From an uncultured Christensenella sp. (lineage in GTDB: Bacteria; Bacillota; Clostridia; Christensenellales; DTU072), in the NCBI GenBank assembly GCA_905210905.1, contig CAJLYQ010000003.1:1-58129 (forward strand): DNA of 58,129 nt. Reading direction: 5' to 3'. How positions within the stretch are numbered: position 1 is the first letter of the stretch; each line of letters starts with the position of its first letter. The translations under genes were made by a program, and so were the position numbers. Shown here piece after piece: positions 17,362 through 27,700 of this stretch. The notes below the pieces were generated by a model. The model had not been told where the DNA came from. It made no database searches and worked only from the letters and a program-made list of their open reading frames with translations.

Positions 17362-18213
17362 ATGCCTTCGACTTTAGAACTCGGCAATCTCTGGTATTGC
17401 TTTTACGTAGTAGTCTGCCTTGGCGTAACGGTAGGGTGCTACTTTCCTTTGCGCAAGGCGAGCAAAAAAGCGCAGTTCGCTTTCGTTATGGCTTTGTCGC
17501 TCGTTAACTTGGCGGTGCATTTTTTGAAAATGCTTTTGCCGGAATACCGCGGCGATTATCCGATGAGTTGGCGAAAATGCACGTTTGAAAATATCTGCGC
17601 GGTAAGCGTGCTTATTTTTCCGTTCGTTATGATAAGCAAGTCGGATACGGCAAAAGATTATATCGTGTTTTTAAGCGTGATCGGCGGACTCGCCGCGATC
17701 TTTGTGCCTACAGGGGCGTGGGGGTATAAACCGTTCAGATTGGAAAGTATCAGATTTTATTTGTCGCACGTCTTGCTTTTGATGCAGGGATCGTACGCGT
17801 TCGCGTACGGACTGCACAGACCGAGTTACAAAAGGCTGTGGAAAATTCCATTTAGTTTTTTTATGATTTTAGGCTTAATCGCGCTTAACGAACTCGTTCT
17901 TCGCGCCGTTGGGTTCACCGACCAGACGCTCGAAGATATGATACTCGATCCGACGGAAAGAAACAGTTGTTACATCTTCGGGCTTACGCCCGCGCTCGAA
18001 GAAAAATTAAAGTTTATTACCGTACTCGTTCCCGATTTTATGAAACACGGCTTCGGGTACAGGCAGGGCGATTTTTATTGGCCGTGGGTGTGGACGTTCT
18101 GTCCGATTATGGTGTACGGCGAAATCATCGCTCACGCGATCGGTCTTACCTGGGGTTGGAAAGATATTAAAAAAGATATAGCAAAAAGAAAAGAAGTCAA
18201 AACCGTGTTCTGA
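17362..18213 (+). CDS. Seven-helix membrane protein, YwaF-like
   Basis: A 283-aa protein with about seven hydrophobic segments, including a first helix at residues 8-28 and a last one near 240-260. The conserved-looking segment YPMSWRKCTFENICAV after the second helix recalls the YwaF/TIGR02206 family, whose function is not established. The start has AAGGAG 8 nt upstream, and the gene sits 47 nt after the ABC permease, so it may assist or be regulated with that exporter (inference). It converges with truA across a 31-nt gap that has no clear terminator. Confidence 0.6.
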   Translation: MPSTLELGNLWYCFYVVVCLGVTVGCYFPLRKASKKAQFAFVMALSLVNLAVHFLKMLLPEYRGDYPMSWRKCTFENICAVSVLIFPFVMISKSDTAKDYIVFLSVIGGLAAIFVPTGAWGYKPFRLESIRFYLSHVLLLMQGSYAFAYGLHRPSYKRLWKIPFSFFMILGLIALNELVLRAVGFTDQTLEDMILDPTERNSCYIFGLTPALEEKLKFITVLVPDFMKHGFGYRQGDFYWPWVWTFCPIMVYGEIIAHAIGLTWGWKDIKKDIAKRKEVKTVF

Positions 18214-18244
18214 CTTCGGTAAAAACGAACTTAAATAACGCGGT

Positions 18245-18997
18245 CTATCTGTCGGTGTATTCTACCGAAACCAAACACAGTCCGCGCGCCGGGTAAGTTT
18301 TGCCGAGCAGAGTGCGGTCGGGCGAAACCAACGCTTTTTCGGCGTTCGTTTCGTCGATAAGACCTAAGCCGATTTCGACGATTGTTCCCGTGACGATACG
18401 AACCATATTGTAAAGAAAACCGTTGCCCGTGACGGAAAGGACGAACACGCCGTTTTCTTCGACGAGAGAAGCGCGGTAAATCGTGCGCGTGGCGTCGAGA
18501 ACGGGTCTGCCGGTAGAAGAGAACGCCGAAAAATCGTGTGTTCCCGTTATTTTTTCCAAAGCGCGTCGCGCTTTTTTTTCATCGAATTTTTCTTTGGAGT
18601 AAGGCACTCTCGCCGCGTATCTGTCGATAAGCGGACGGGTGATTTTGTCGAAATAAAAACGGTACTCGTACGTTTTTTTCTTTGCGGAAAATCTCGCTTC
18701 GAAGTCGTCAGGAACGACTTCCGCTTTCCTTACCGAAACGTCGCGCGGAAGACGAACGTTGACGGCAAAGCAAAGTTTGTCCGCAGGGATCTCGGAAACC
18801 GTGTCGAAATGCGCTTTTTGCTCAAGGGCGTGAACGCCTGCGTCCGTCCTTCCGCTCGCTTTAAGGGTGATTTTTTCGCCGAGAAGGGAAGAAAGGGCGG
18901 TTTCGAGTTCGCCCTGAACGGTGCGTTTCTCGGGCTGAATCTGCCATCCGAAGAAGTCCGTGCCGTCGTATTCGACGGTGAGAAGTATGCGCGTCAT
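18245..18997 (-). CDS. truA: tRNA pseudouridine(38-40) synthase TruA
   Basis: A 250-aa enzyme converting uridines 38-40 of the tRNA anticodon arm to pseudouridine. The start VEYDGTDFFGWQ is diagnostic, the catalytic Asp52 sits in GRTDAGVHA, and the second half has NGFLYNMVRI, also typical. The length is normal for the family. ATG 18997 overlaps the ecfT stop by 4 nt, with AAGGA just upstream. The order ecfA1-ecfA2-ecfT-truA is the classic arrangement in Bacillota. Confidence 0.97.
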   Translation of the reverse strand: MTRILLTVEYDGTDFFGWQIQPEKRTVQGELETALSSLLGEKITLKASGRTDAGVHALEQKAHFDTVSEIPADKLCFAVNVRLPRDVSVRKAEVVPDDFEARFSAKKKTYEYRFYFDKITRPLIDRYAARVPYSKEKFDEKKARRALEKITGTHDFSAFSSTGRPVLDATRTIYRASLVEENGVFVLSVTGNGFLYNMVRIVTGTIVEIGLGLIDETNAEKALVSPDRTLLGKTYPARGLCLVSVEYTDR

Positions 18998-19824
18998 ATC
19001 GTTCCTTGCGGTATAAGTCCGAAAAATCCGACTTTGAGAAGTATTATTATCGTAAGAAAAATCGCAAGCAAAATAAGCGCGATTAAATCACGGTAGGTAA
19101 AACGCAACGGTTTCATTTTCGTGCGGTGGGGCGTGGCGTTGTAACATCTTGCGTCGAGAGCCATCGCAAGTTCGTCCGCACGGCGGAACGTGGACACGAA
19201 CAAGGGTATAAGCACCGGCAAAAGCGCCTTCGCGCGTTTAAGCAAACCGCCGTTGTCGAAATGCGCTCCGCGCGCTTTCTGTGCCATTATTATCTTGTTG
19301 ACTTCTTCCATAAGCGTGGGGATAAATCGCAGCGCCGTACTCATAATTACCGCCACGTCGTGGACGGGAAAACGCAAGAGTTTAAGCGGTTTCATCAGAC
19401 TTTCCATTCCGTCCGTAAGAGCCATCGGCGTGCTTGTAAAACTCACCATTGAAGTCGAAATTACGAGAAACAATATCCTGAGAGCCATTTTCGCCGCGTA
19501 AATAAGTCCCGCGTCGGTAATGCGGAAAATCTTCCACTCGGCAAGAATAGTGCCGTCCTTATAAAAAAACACGTTTATGACGGCGGTTAATATTATGATA
19601 AAAAGCACAGCCTTAATTGTCCTAAGGACGCTCAAAAGCGGAACTTTGGATACCCAAATTACGATAAACAAAAACGCATAGCAAGCGGCGTACGAATAGA
19701 AAGTATCGCATACGAATATCGCCGCGATAAACACCACCGCCGCAAAAAGTTTTAGTCGGGGGTCGAGTTTATGAATAAACGACGACGCAGGGTAGTACTG
19801 ACCGTAAACGATGTCTTTACTCAT
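18994..19824 (-). CDS. ecfT: Energy-coupling factor transporter transmembrane protein EcfT
   Basis: A 276-aa membrane scaffold of ECF-type vitamin and metal transporters; it links the two ATPases to exchangeable substrate-binding S proteins. The N-terminus has SFIHKLDPRLKL, typical of EcfT. Several hydrophobic helices follow, and the two coupling motifs are visible as AQKARG and ALDARC, which contact the ATPases. The start overlaps the ecfA2 end by 4 nt (ATGA) and has a strong G-rich ribosome binding site. No S-component gene is in the window, so this is a shared-type module. Confidence 0.95.
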   Translation of the reverse strand: MSKDIVYGQYYPASSFIHKLDPRLKLFAAVVFIAAIFVCDTFYSYAACYAFLFIVIWVSKVPLLSVLRTIKAVLFIIILTAVINVFFYKDGTILAEWKIFRITDAGLIYAAKMALRILFLVISTSMVSFTSTPMALTDGMESLMKPLKLLRFPVHDVAVIMSTALRFIPTLMEEVNKIIMAQKARGAHFDNGGLLKRAKALLPVLIPLFVSTFRRADELAMALDARCYNATPHRTKMKPLRFTYRDLIALILLAIFLTIIILLKVGFFGLIPQGTI

Positions 19825-20687
19825 TTTTTACCCCCCTTTGCTCTGCCGAAGTAATCGTCGAGAGCGGAGATGAGTTGCGTTTTCGTAAGCGGACGGGAAG
19901 GAAGGATTATTCCTTTTTCCGCAAGGGATTTCGTGACGGAAACGGCGTGCGGCGGAGTGAGCGCGGCCGGACAGGCGGAAGAATAGAAGAATTCTTCGGG
20001 GGTTGCGTCTGCGACGATTTTGCCGTGGTCGAGAGCGATTACCCGATCGGCGTATTCCGCGATTTCGTCCATATTGTGGCTTACCGTGATTATGGTTTTT
20101 ACCGCGCCGGAAGAGCGGAGCGAAGCGAGCAGGTCGAGCATATCCCGTTTGCCCAAAGGGTCGAGCCCCGCGGTGGGTTCGTCGAGAATAAGGAAGTCCG
20201 GCGCGTATGCGAGAACTCCGGCTACGGCGACGCGGCGTTTTTGACCGCCGCTTATTTCTATGGGGGAGCGGTCTTTTATTTCGTCGAAGTTAAGTCCGAC
20301 GAGTTCGATCGCCCGTTTTGCCGCCTCGGTCGCTTCTTCGTCTTTCATTCCGAAGTTTTTCGGGCCGAACTTAACGTCGTCGAGAACGGTTTCGGCAAAC
20401 AGTTGATATTCCGGATACTGAAAAAGCATACCGATTTTTTTGCGTAGTTTCTGCAGGTCGGGTTTGCGTTTCGTAAGGTCCACGTCGTCCACGACGATTT
20501 TGCCGTCGGTAAGTCGGATTAGCGCGTTGAGATGTTGTACGAGCGTGCTTTTGCCGCTGCCCGTGCAGCCCACTATCCCCACGAACTCTCCGTCGCTTAT
20601 CGTAAAGGAAACGTCGTCGAGAGCCTTTTTTTCGAACGGTGATCTCTTGCCGTAAGTATAAGAAAGTTTTTCTACGATAATCGGCAT
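19821..20687 (-). CDS. ecfA2: Energy-coupling factor ATPase EcfA2
   Basis: A 288-aa ATPase of the ECF transporter. Walker A is GCTGSGKST, the Q-loop segment MLFQYPEYQLF is typical of the A2 subunit, the signature is ISGGQKRR and Walker B is FLILDEPTAGLDP. ATG 20687 was chosen because GGAGG lies 3 nt upstream and MPIIVEKLSYTY is the family N-terminus; an upstream in-frame ATG would add 11 residues without support. It overlaps ecfA1 by 16 nt and ecfT by 4 nt, indicating tight co-translation. Confidence 0.95.
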   Translation of the reverse strand: MPIIVEKLSYTYGKRSPFEKKALDDVSFTISDGEFVGIVGCTGSGKSTLVQHLNALIRLTDGKIVVDDVDLTKRKPDLQKLRKKIGMLFQYPEYQLFAETVLDDVKFGPKNFGMKDEEATEAAKRAIELVGLNFDEIKDRSPIEISGGQKRRVAVAGVLAYAPDFLILDEPTAGLDPLGKRDMLDLLASLRSSGAVKTIITVSHNMDEIAEYADRVIALDHGKIVADATPEEFFYSSACPAALTPPHAVSVTKSLAEKGIILPSRPLTKTQLISALDDYFGRAKGGKK

Positions 20688-21502
20688 AGTTCCTCCGTCA
20701 GAGTTTCGTCGTCGAGACAAACGGACACGGGGTATCCGAGCCGATTCATTTCCAAAGAAACCGCCGTCGCGAACGGCAGGTCTAATTTTGCTTTATTTAA
20801 GAGTTCGGGTTGCCCGAACACGTCTTTCGGGGCGCCCGTATAAATAAGTTCTCCGCAGTTCATTACGCCTATTCTGTCGGCGGAAATCGCCTCGTCCATA
20901 TAGTGCGTGATTAAAATTACGGTCACGCCGCGTTCTTTGTTCAGGGCGCGCACGGTGTCCAGTACTTCCTTTCTTCCTTCCGGGTCGAGCATCGAAGTGC
21001 TTTCGTCGAGAATAAGGACTTTGGGGAGCATGGCGAGGATTGCGGCGATTGCGACGCGCTGTTTTTGTCCGCCGCTGAGTTTGAACGGCGTGCCGTCCTT
21101 GTGGTCGTACATACCCACTGCTTTAAGCGCGTTGTCCACGCGGACGCGGATTTCGTCCGGCGGAACGCCGAGATTTTCGCAGCCGAACGCCACGTCGTCT
21201 TCGATAATCGACGCCACCATCTGATTGTCGGGGTTCTGAAAAACCATTCCGACGGAAGAGCGAAGGTCGAAAATGCGGTCTTCGTCCGTGGTTTTGAACC
21301 CGTTTACGAGAATTTCTCCGCTGTCCGGGGTTAAAAAGCCGTTGATTAACTTGGCGAGCGTGCTTTTGCCGCTGCCGTTGTGACCGAGCAGCACGAAAAA
21401 CTCGCCTTCCTCTACGGAAAGCGTTACGTTTTTTACCCCCGAAGTGAGTATATCGTCGTTTTTGTAGGAAAAATCGACGTTTTTAATCTCAATAATCGAC
21501 AT
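20672..21502 (-). CDS. ecfA1: Energy-coupling factor ATPase EcfA1
   Basis: A 276-aa ATPase, first gene of the ecf-truA operon. Walker A is GHNGSGKST, the Q-loop is MVFQNPDNQMVA, the signature LSGGQKQR and Walker B LILDESTSMLDP, the last being characteristic of EcfA1. The start MSIIEIKNVDFSY at 21502 fits family alignments; two earlier ATGs (21532 and 21520) are in frame but have no better ribosome binding site. It is divergent from giant gene 2 across a 238-nt gap; I see no convincing minus-strand promoter there. Confidence 0.94.
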   Translation of the reverse strand: MSIIEIKNVDFSYKNDDILTSGVKNVTLSVEEGEFFVLLGHNGSGKSTLAKLINGFLTPDSGEILVNGFKTTDEDRIFDLRSSVGMVFQNPDNQMVASIIEDDVAFGCENLGVPPDEIRVRVDNALKAVGMYDHKDGTPFKLSGGQKQRVAIAAILAMLPKVLILDESTSMLDPEGRKEVLDTVRALNKERGVTVILITHYMDEAISADRIGVMNCGELIYTGAPKDVFGQPELLNKAKLDLPFATAVSLEMNRLGYPVSVCLDDETLTEELCRLS

Positions 21503-21568
21503 ATTGCCTAAGTCTAGCATAAACGCGGACAAAAATCAACAAAAAAGACGCACGCAAACGCCTTATCT

Positions 21569-21580
21569 TCGCGTACGCGA
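21569..21580. promoter_or_regulatory. Perfect 12-bp palindrome between ecfA1 and giant gene 2
   Basis: TCGCGTACGCGA reads identically on both strands. It lies 66 nt upstream of the ecfA1 start and 74 nt upstream of the giant 2 -35 box. It may be an operator or chance in GC-rich sequence. Confidence 0.25.
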
Positions 21581-21653
21581 TCTCGTCCGCCGCCGTACGC
21601 CGCCGGGCGCGAATGTTTATTACTTAAAATAATATTTATCGGCTCCGCGCGCC

Positions 21654-21682
21654 TTGACAGAAACAGTATTCGTATATATAAT
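21654..21682 (+). promoter_or_regulatory. Perfect consensus sigma-A promoter of giant gene 2
   Basis: TTGACA (21654-21659), a 17-nt spacer and TATAAT (21677-21682) match the housekeeping consensus at every position and at the optimal spacing. The leader to ATG 21741 is about 50 nt. Confidence 0.85.
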
Positions 21683-21740
21683 TATTACATTAGCAAAAAG
21701 GGGTATAATACGCTCTTTTTGCCCCGGGAGGTACTTTTCG

Positions 21741-24700
21741 ATGAGTACGAATAAAGGTGTTTTCAAAAAAATCTTCCTGTGCGCGATTTTCGCGTTGGTT
21801 TTGGCGTTTGTGTTTACGGGGTGCGAACTCAAAGATCCCGTAAAAGGCGACGTTTATAAAATTATCGACAACAACGACAACTACTACAACAAAGACCATA
21901 CCACGGGAGAGCAGGCGGTAAACGAATTTACCGATTCGATTACGGCGCTCAGAAAATACCTTGACAGCGAGTCTTTCGTCGACAGCGGTTATTATATGGG
22001 CGTCGACTTCGACATCGATATTCTCGACCCGGACGGCAACACCGCGGGACACTTCACTCTCGGAGTCAAAGCGTACCTGTACACCTATCCCTACGAAGAC
22101 GAAAACGGCAATCCCATTTACAAATATTACGAAAACGGCGTGTTCTACGACGAAAACAACGAAGAAGGTACTCGTACTCTCGTTTCCGCGCTGGAAATCC
22201 ACAACGAGGCGATCAAAAGGTCGGACTTTACCATAGAGTGGAAAGACGGCGCGACGAACGAAGTCCTTATCGGTCTTTATTTCGACGGCGTGAACAGCAA
22301 CGAAGAAAACCCCGGCAACGTGCTTTACGCCAACGTGCAGGGGTATAAGCGCAGTTTCCCGGAATTCGGCGATACGGTTTTGTATCAACAGATGATAAGA
22401 CTTCTCGTCAATCTTTCCGTAGAAGGACTTCTCGAATCTCTCGGACTTCAGGGCGACGCCGGTACCGGCGCGATAAACTCGACTATGGTCAGCCTTATCG
22501 GTCAGAACTATAAGCGTGTCGTAAACGACGATCAGATAAGCCTTTACTTCTACTCCGTTACGCTCGACGCAATCGCGCAGAACGTAAACGATATGATCGA
22601 CAAACTTCTCGGCGTATTCGGCAAAAAATGGGACCCGATGACGAACAAGTTTTTGGGATTCAAATTCAGCACGGTGGCAAACGCGCTCGTTCAGACGATA
22701 GACGCGGATATGCAGGCGATAGTTTCGCCGGACAAGAGCGGCGTAACCAACGTTCTTACCAACGCCGCATTCGACTTCAGAGGGGTCGTAAACAGTTACG
22801 ACACGTTGTATACCTACACTTCGAAGATACGGTTCGACTACGGCTGGACGTACCCGGACACGATAGGGCTTGACACCGATTACTACACGCCGTTCGATTA
22901 CGGTAAGTACGAATTCGACGGATTGCTGTACGTTCCGTCCTGGGACGCGCAGTTTGACGCGGAAATCAAAACGGATATGCAGCAGCACGACAACAGCACC
23001 AACAACGTTTTGATGGAGTTCCGAGATATTGCCAACGGCGAACTTATGATCGGCGTTTATTACCGCGAAGAGCGGTCCTGGCTCGATATATCCGGACTGT
23101 CGTATATGTACGGCTGGGTGGACGTCGAAGCGTTAGGTTTTCCGCAGGTTTACGACGAGCATCTCGATCTTGCGGAAATACTCGGCAAGTTCTACCGAAT
23201 GTGCAACGATATGATAGTGAAAATCGTCGACTCGATACTGAACCCGGCGTCGAGCGACAAGCAGAACAAAGTTCTGGAATACCTGATGGCGAAGACCTCG
23301 TTTACCGAAAAGATAGCGGACGACATTTTCTCGATAAACAGCGAAACTCTGCAAGTGGATATCGAACTCATAAAACAAATGCTGGAAGAAACGGGCGTGG
23401 GTACGTTCTCCACCCGTCAGATCATCAACATTCTCGACTCGATGCTGCCTTACACGCTCGATCAGATAGCGATAATGCTCGGTATAGCGAGCGCGGAAAT
23501 AATGCTCGAAAAGACGTATTTCACCCTTACCTGGGACGTCGACAAACAAGAGTTCACGATAAAAATGTTTACCAACGTCGGTATCGCCGCGGGAGAACCG
23601 AGCAATATGCTGTTCTCTCTCGAACTCGTTCCCGTCAAATTCGGCGAAGCCGTCAAAATCAAAGAAGTCGATTTCAGCAACTTTAAGCCGCTGAGAGAGA
23701 TATATACCTATTCGGGCACGCTCCGCGGCACGTTTATATTCAGTTCTCAGGAAACGGTGGATCTGAGCAAACTGCTATCCGCCACCATAGGCGAAAGTTC
23801 GGGCTTGAACACGCCGTACGTCCTTGCGACTAACGCCGGACTGACGTTCAATCTCATTTACGATCAGTTCGTTAAGGATCAATACGTCGACGGCAGGTTA
23901 AAAAAGGCGAAAAGAAGCGCGTTCGAACTTACCGTATGGCTTACGGGCAGCGACGAATCCGAGATAATAATCGGTCTTGCGTCGGACGACGTTTGTTTCG
24001 ACAACGAAGTTTATAAAGACCTGCCGGCAAGAGAAGCCGAACTCGGCTACGTTTGGGTAAACATAGCGTGCGTCACCAAGAACGGCACGCAGGTCATACC
24101 GAAGGTAAAAATAAGAGAAGACGTCTTTATGGCGTCTATGTCCGCTTATATGAACAATCAGACGTCGATAGAAGACGACGTAATGAGTTTTGCGGACAAC
24201 GATTTTAACCTGTCGCTTACGAGTATCATCACCGCGCTCTGCAAAGACGCGTACGTTATACCGGCGGCGGACAAACTGGAAATAACGTCTTCGAACGAAA
24301 CCTTGCAAAACCTGTTCCGCGTGAACGGACTTATCGGCAACATCAAAGTAGACGCAGGGTTCGATTACAGAGTTAAAGGGCTCGAATCCATCAGACTTCA
24401 GTACTATATGTACGAAGTCGGATTTTTCGACAACATCGTAGGCAACAGTCCGTACGACACCGCGCTGCACGACAAACTCCCGGTGTACTTCTACGAAGAC
24501 TATATGGACGAATACGATCCGCTTAAGTACGACTTCCTCGTTTACAAGGACAGCGTAGTTCTCGACGACGACGCCGGCACGATTTACGCCGGTACGATTT
24601 ATCTGTATCAACTCGGCGCGCGCAGATCCGTCGCCCGTCAGACCATAGACTACGGTTCGAGTTCGTTCTTTAACAAAGAAGACGACAACAATCAGGACAT

Positions 24701-27700
24701 TTACAGAACGAAGTTCGTCTTGGACGAACTCGTGCTCGACCCGTCGAAAGAAAAAGTCAAAGACAATATGCTCGTTTACGAAACGGACGGAAAGTACTAT
24801 TACCGTACCTATTACGGAAAACAACGTCAGGTAAAGAGCGAGTATATCGAAACCGGCGCGGACGGCACGGTGTACGTTTACTGGCAGGGAATAACCGAAG
24901 TTCTGTTCCACGACAGCGGAGCGAATTTCTACTATTTCGACAGAAACCGCGCGATAGAAGACGCCGACGGCAACCACGCTTACATATCGAAGAAAACGGA
25001 CAGAAACCTGTTGTTCGAATACGATCCCGACTCGGTGGCGGTTACCGAAGCGTGCAAAACGCAGTACGCTCCGAGAACGAACGGTAGTTTTATGGGCGAA
25101 GTAAGACGCTACTTCGTAGTGTTCGAAAGCAAAGACAACGGCGAACTCGGTAAAGTGGACACGCTTTATTACGACGAAAGCACGGGTTATCCGCAATATT
25201 ACAGCAAAGAAGACGAAGAAAACGTGGTGGAAGTTTACGACAAGGACGGCGTGCTTATTTCGAGTACGAAGACGCCTATTTCGTTGTACGTAATGGAACC
25301 GTGCGAACCCCTCGCCGAAAAGACGAGAGTAAACGTAATGACGGACGGAATGACCACGCAGTTGAAATCGTTTAACTCGCAATACGTCATCGACTGGGAC
25401 GTTGCGTCCAAAGACAAGAAAGGTTATATGACGGTTACCGACGTTATAATCGCTCCGGGAATGATGGGCGAAATGACCTTCCCGGTGAGAATAATCGTCA
25501 CCAACCGTGAAATAGACACGAGAGATTACGTCACCGTGTACACCGAAGACGGAATGTGCACGAGCACGCCCGTCGTGGACGAAATCGACGTCGATCCGTA
25601 CGACTACGCAATGAAAAAATACGCGTATCTGTCGGACACGTCCAACTTTAACCCGGCGGTACTTCACAGCAGAGAAGCGACCGAGCAAGGTTATGCCGAA
25701 GCGGTGAAGAAGTTCTCCGAACAATACTTCTCGCAGGACAAATACGCGTTCGAGATAGCGTTTTTGTGGATGCAGAGTTATCTCTTCGTCAACAACGTCG
25801 GCGACAAATACGTCGCGAAGAAATATCTCAGCAACGACAACGGCGTTATCACGAAATACAACTGGGAATTCGACAACGAACCCGGCGAAAACAGAGAATT
25901 GAGCATATCTCCGTCCGGCGGAACGATCTATCTGCACACCGCTTTCAAAGGACAACTGATCGCCCTTAAAGTAAATATCGGCAAGAGAGAGTTCTCCCAC
26001 CTTAAGTTCTACGACGACGACGATTTCGATCCGAATACGTACAATTCCGACGACGACGAAGTTAAGATTAACGGACTTTACCGCGGAAATTACTACGATT
26101 CAAGCACCTATAAAATCGACGGAAGACCGATTTTCGTGTTCACCGACGGAGCGTCCGAGTACGAATACGTGTTCGATATGAGCGTAGTCAGGGGACTGCT
26201 TAAAAACAGCGACGAAACCTACTCCGGCGCGTACAGCGTGGAAAGTTCGTACTCCCTTTCCTGGGGAAATCCGTACGTAACCAACGTCACGAGCAACGGT
26301 TCGGGCTACGCCGAATACGGATACTCGTATCTGTACGACAAATCGTTTACCGAACTCGAACTTCGCTACGAAGCGCTTACCGACGCGCAAAGGACGAAAC
26401 TCGTCAAGGTTATAAGTCTGTCCGGCGGCAGCGCGGTAGTGACCGAAGAAAACCTTTATATCAAGAATTCCTCGTCCGGCAGAGCGATGAAACGCTCGCA
26501 GGTTAAGTACGCGCAACTGACGAGCGAATACGGACTTGACAAGACCGCGCTTGAAGGAACGGTGTTTACGACCGAGTGCGGCACCGGCAAAGCGACGAAG
26601 TATTCTTCCGACCGCAAAGGCTACGCGATGATCAGAAACACCGACGTGGAAGGGGAAACCGAACTTATCAACCGTCCGTTCTACTACTTCTACGACAAAC
26701 TCGATCCGTCGACGGCGGTTTATCTTAACGAACAGGAATACGAAAAATACCTTAGCGGCGACGCGGAAATGCGCGCAAAATACGGATTTAACACCGATAT
26801 TACCGAAAACGTGACCACCGCGGGACTCGACCTGTACTACCTGTTCAGGCTGTACTTCTCGCTCGACAATCAACTTTACGCGATAAGCACGTTGTCCAAC
26901 GGAATAATCGAACCCGACAAACTCAACGATCAGGCAGTCGGAGCGACCGACTTCTCGTTGATAGAACTCAGAATATCGGCGGATTGTCCGCAACTCGACG
27001 TCGACGAAGCGGAAGAAGAGAACGACGAACTCACCGGCGAAACGTTTACTATGAACAGGGTGGAAGAAATCAACCCGGCGGTAAGCGGCGGAGCGCAAGG
27101 GTATTACAGAGTAGATCCGCTCGACGCGGAAACGCTGTATCTGCCCGACAGTATGAGAGTGTTCTTTAAGTATCAGAACTTCACGTCTTCGCACGTATTC
27201 TCCGGACTGGAGTGGTGCGCGTACTTCGACGCCGACGGCAACCCCGTTTATACCTACGTCGACAAGGAAGACGGTTCGGTCAAACCGCTCATAGACGTGG
27301 TAAACGAAGGTGGCAGAACCCGTTATAAGATAGCGATAGACGTAAAAACGAGAACGGAAGAACTCGTGTTCCGCGCGATGTTCAAGATCGGCAACGCGGT
27401 AAGCGGATACAGAGAAGTTTCGGTGGCGGTTAAGATACTGAGCAAAGACCCCTTAAACGTGGATTTCTACGACGACGGCAACAACCTGCTGGACACGCCG
27501 AAGACGAAAACCGAAATCGTTTCGGGCGGTTCGATTATCAAACTTACTTATTACACTTACTACGTAAACACGTTTGAAAACTTCAAACTGCCTTCTCGTC
27601 TTACGGCGACGTTCGTCGGACACACGAGAGATTACACGCCTACCTGGAGAGTGGCGAAAACGGGCGGAAGTTTCTCGTTCAGACCGGATTCGCTGGTTAC

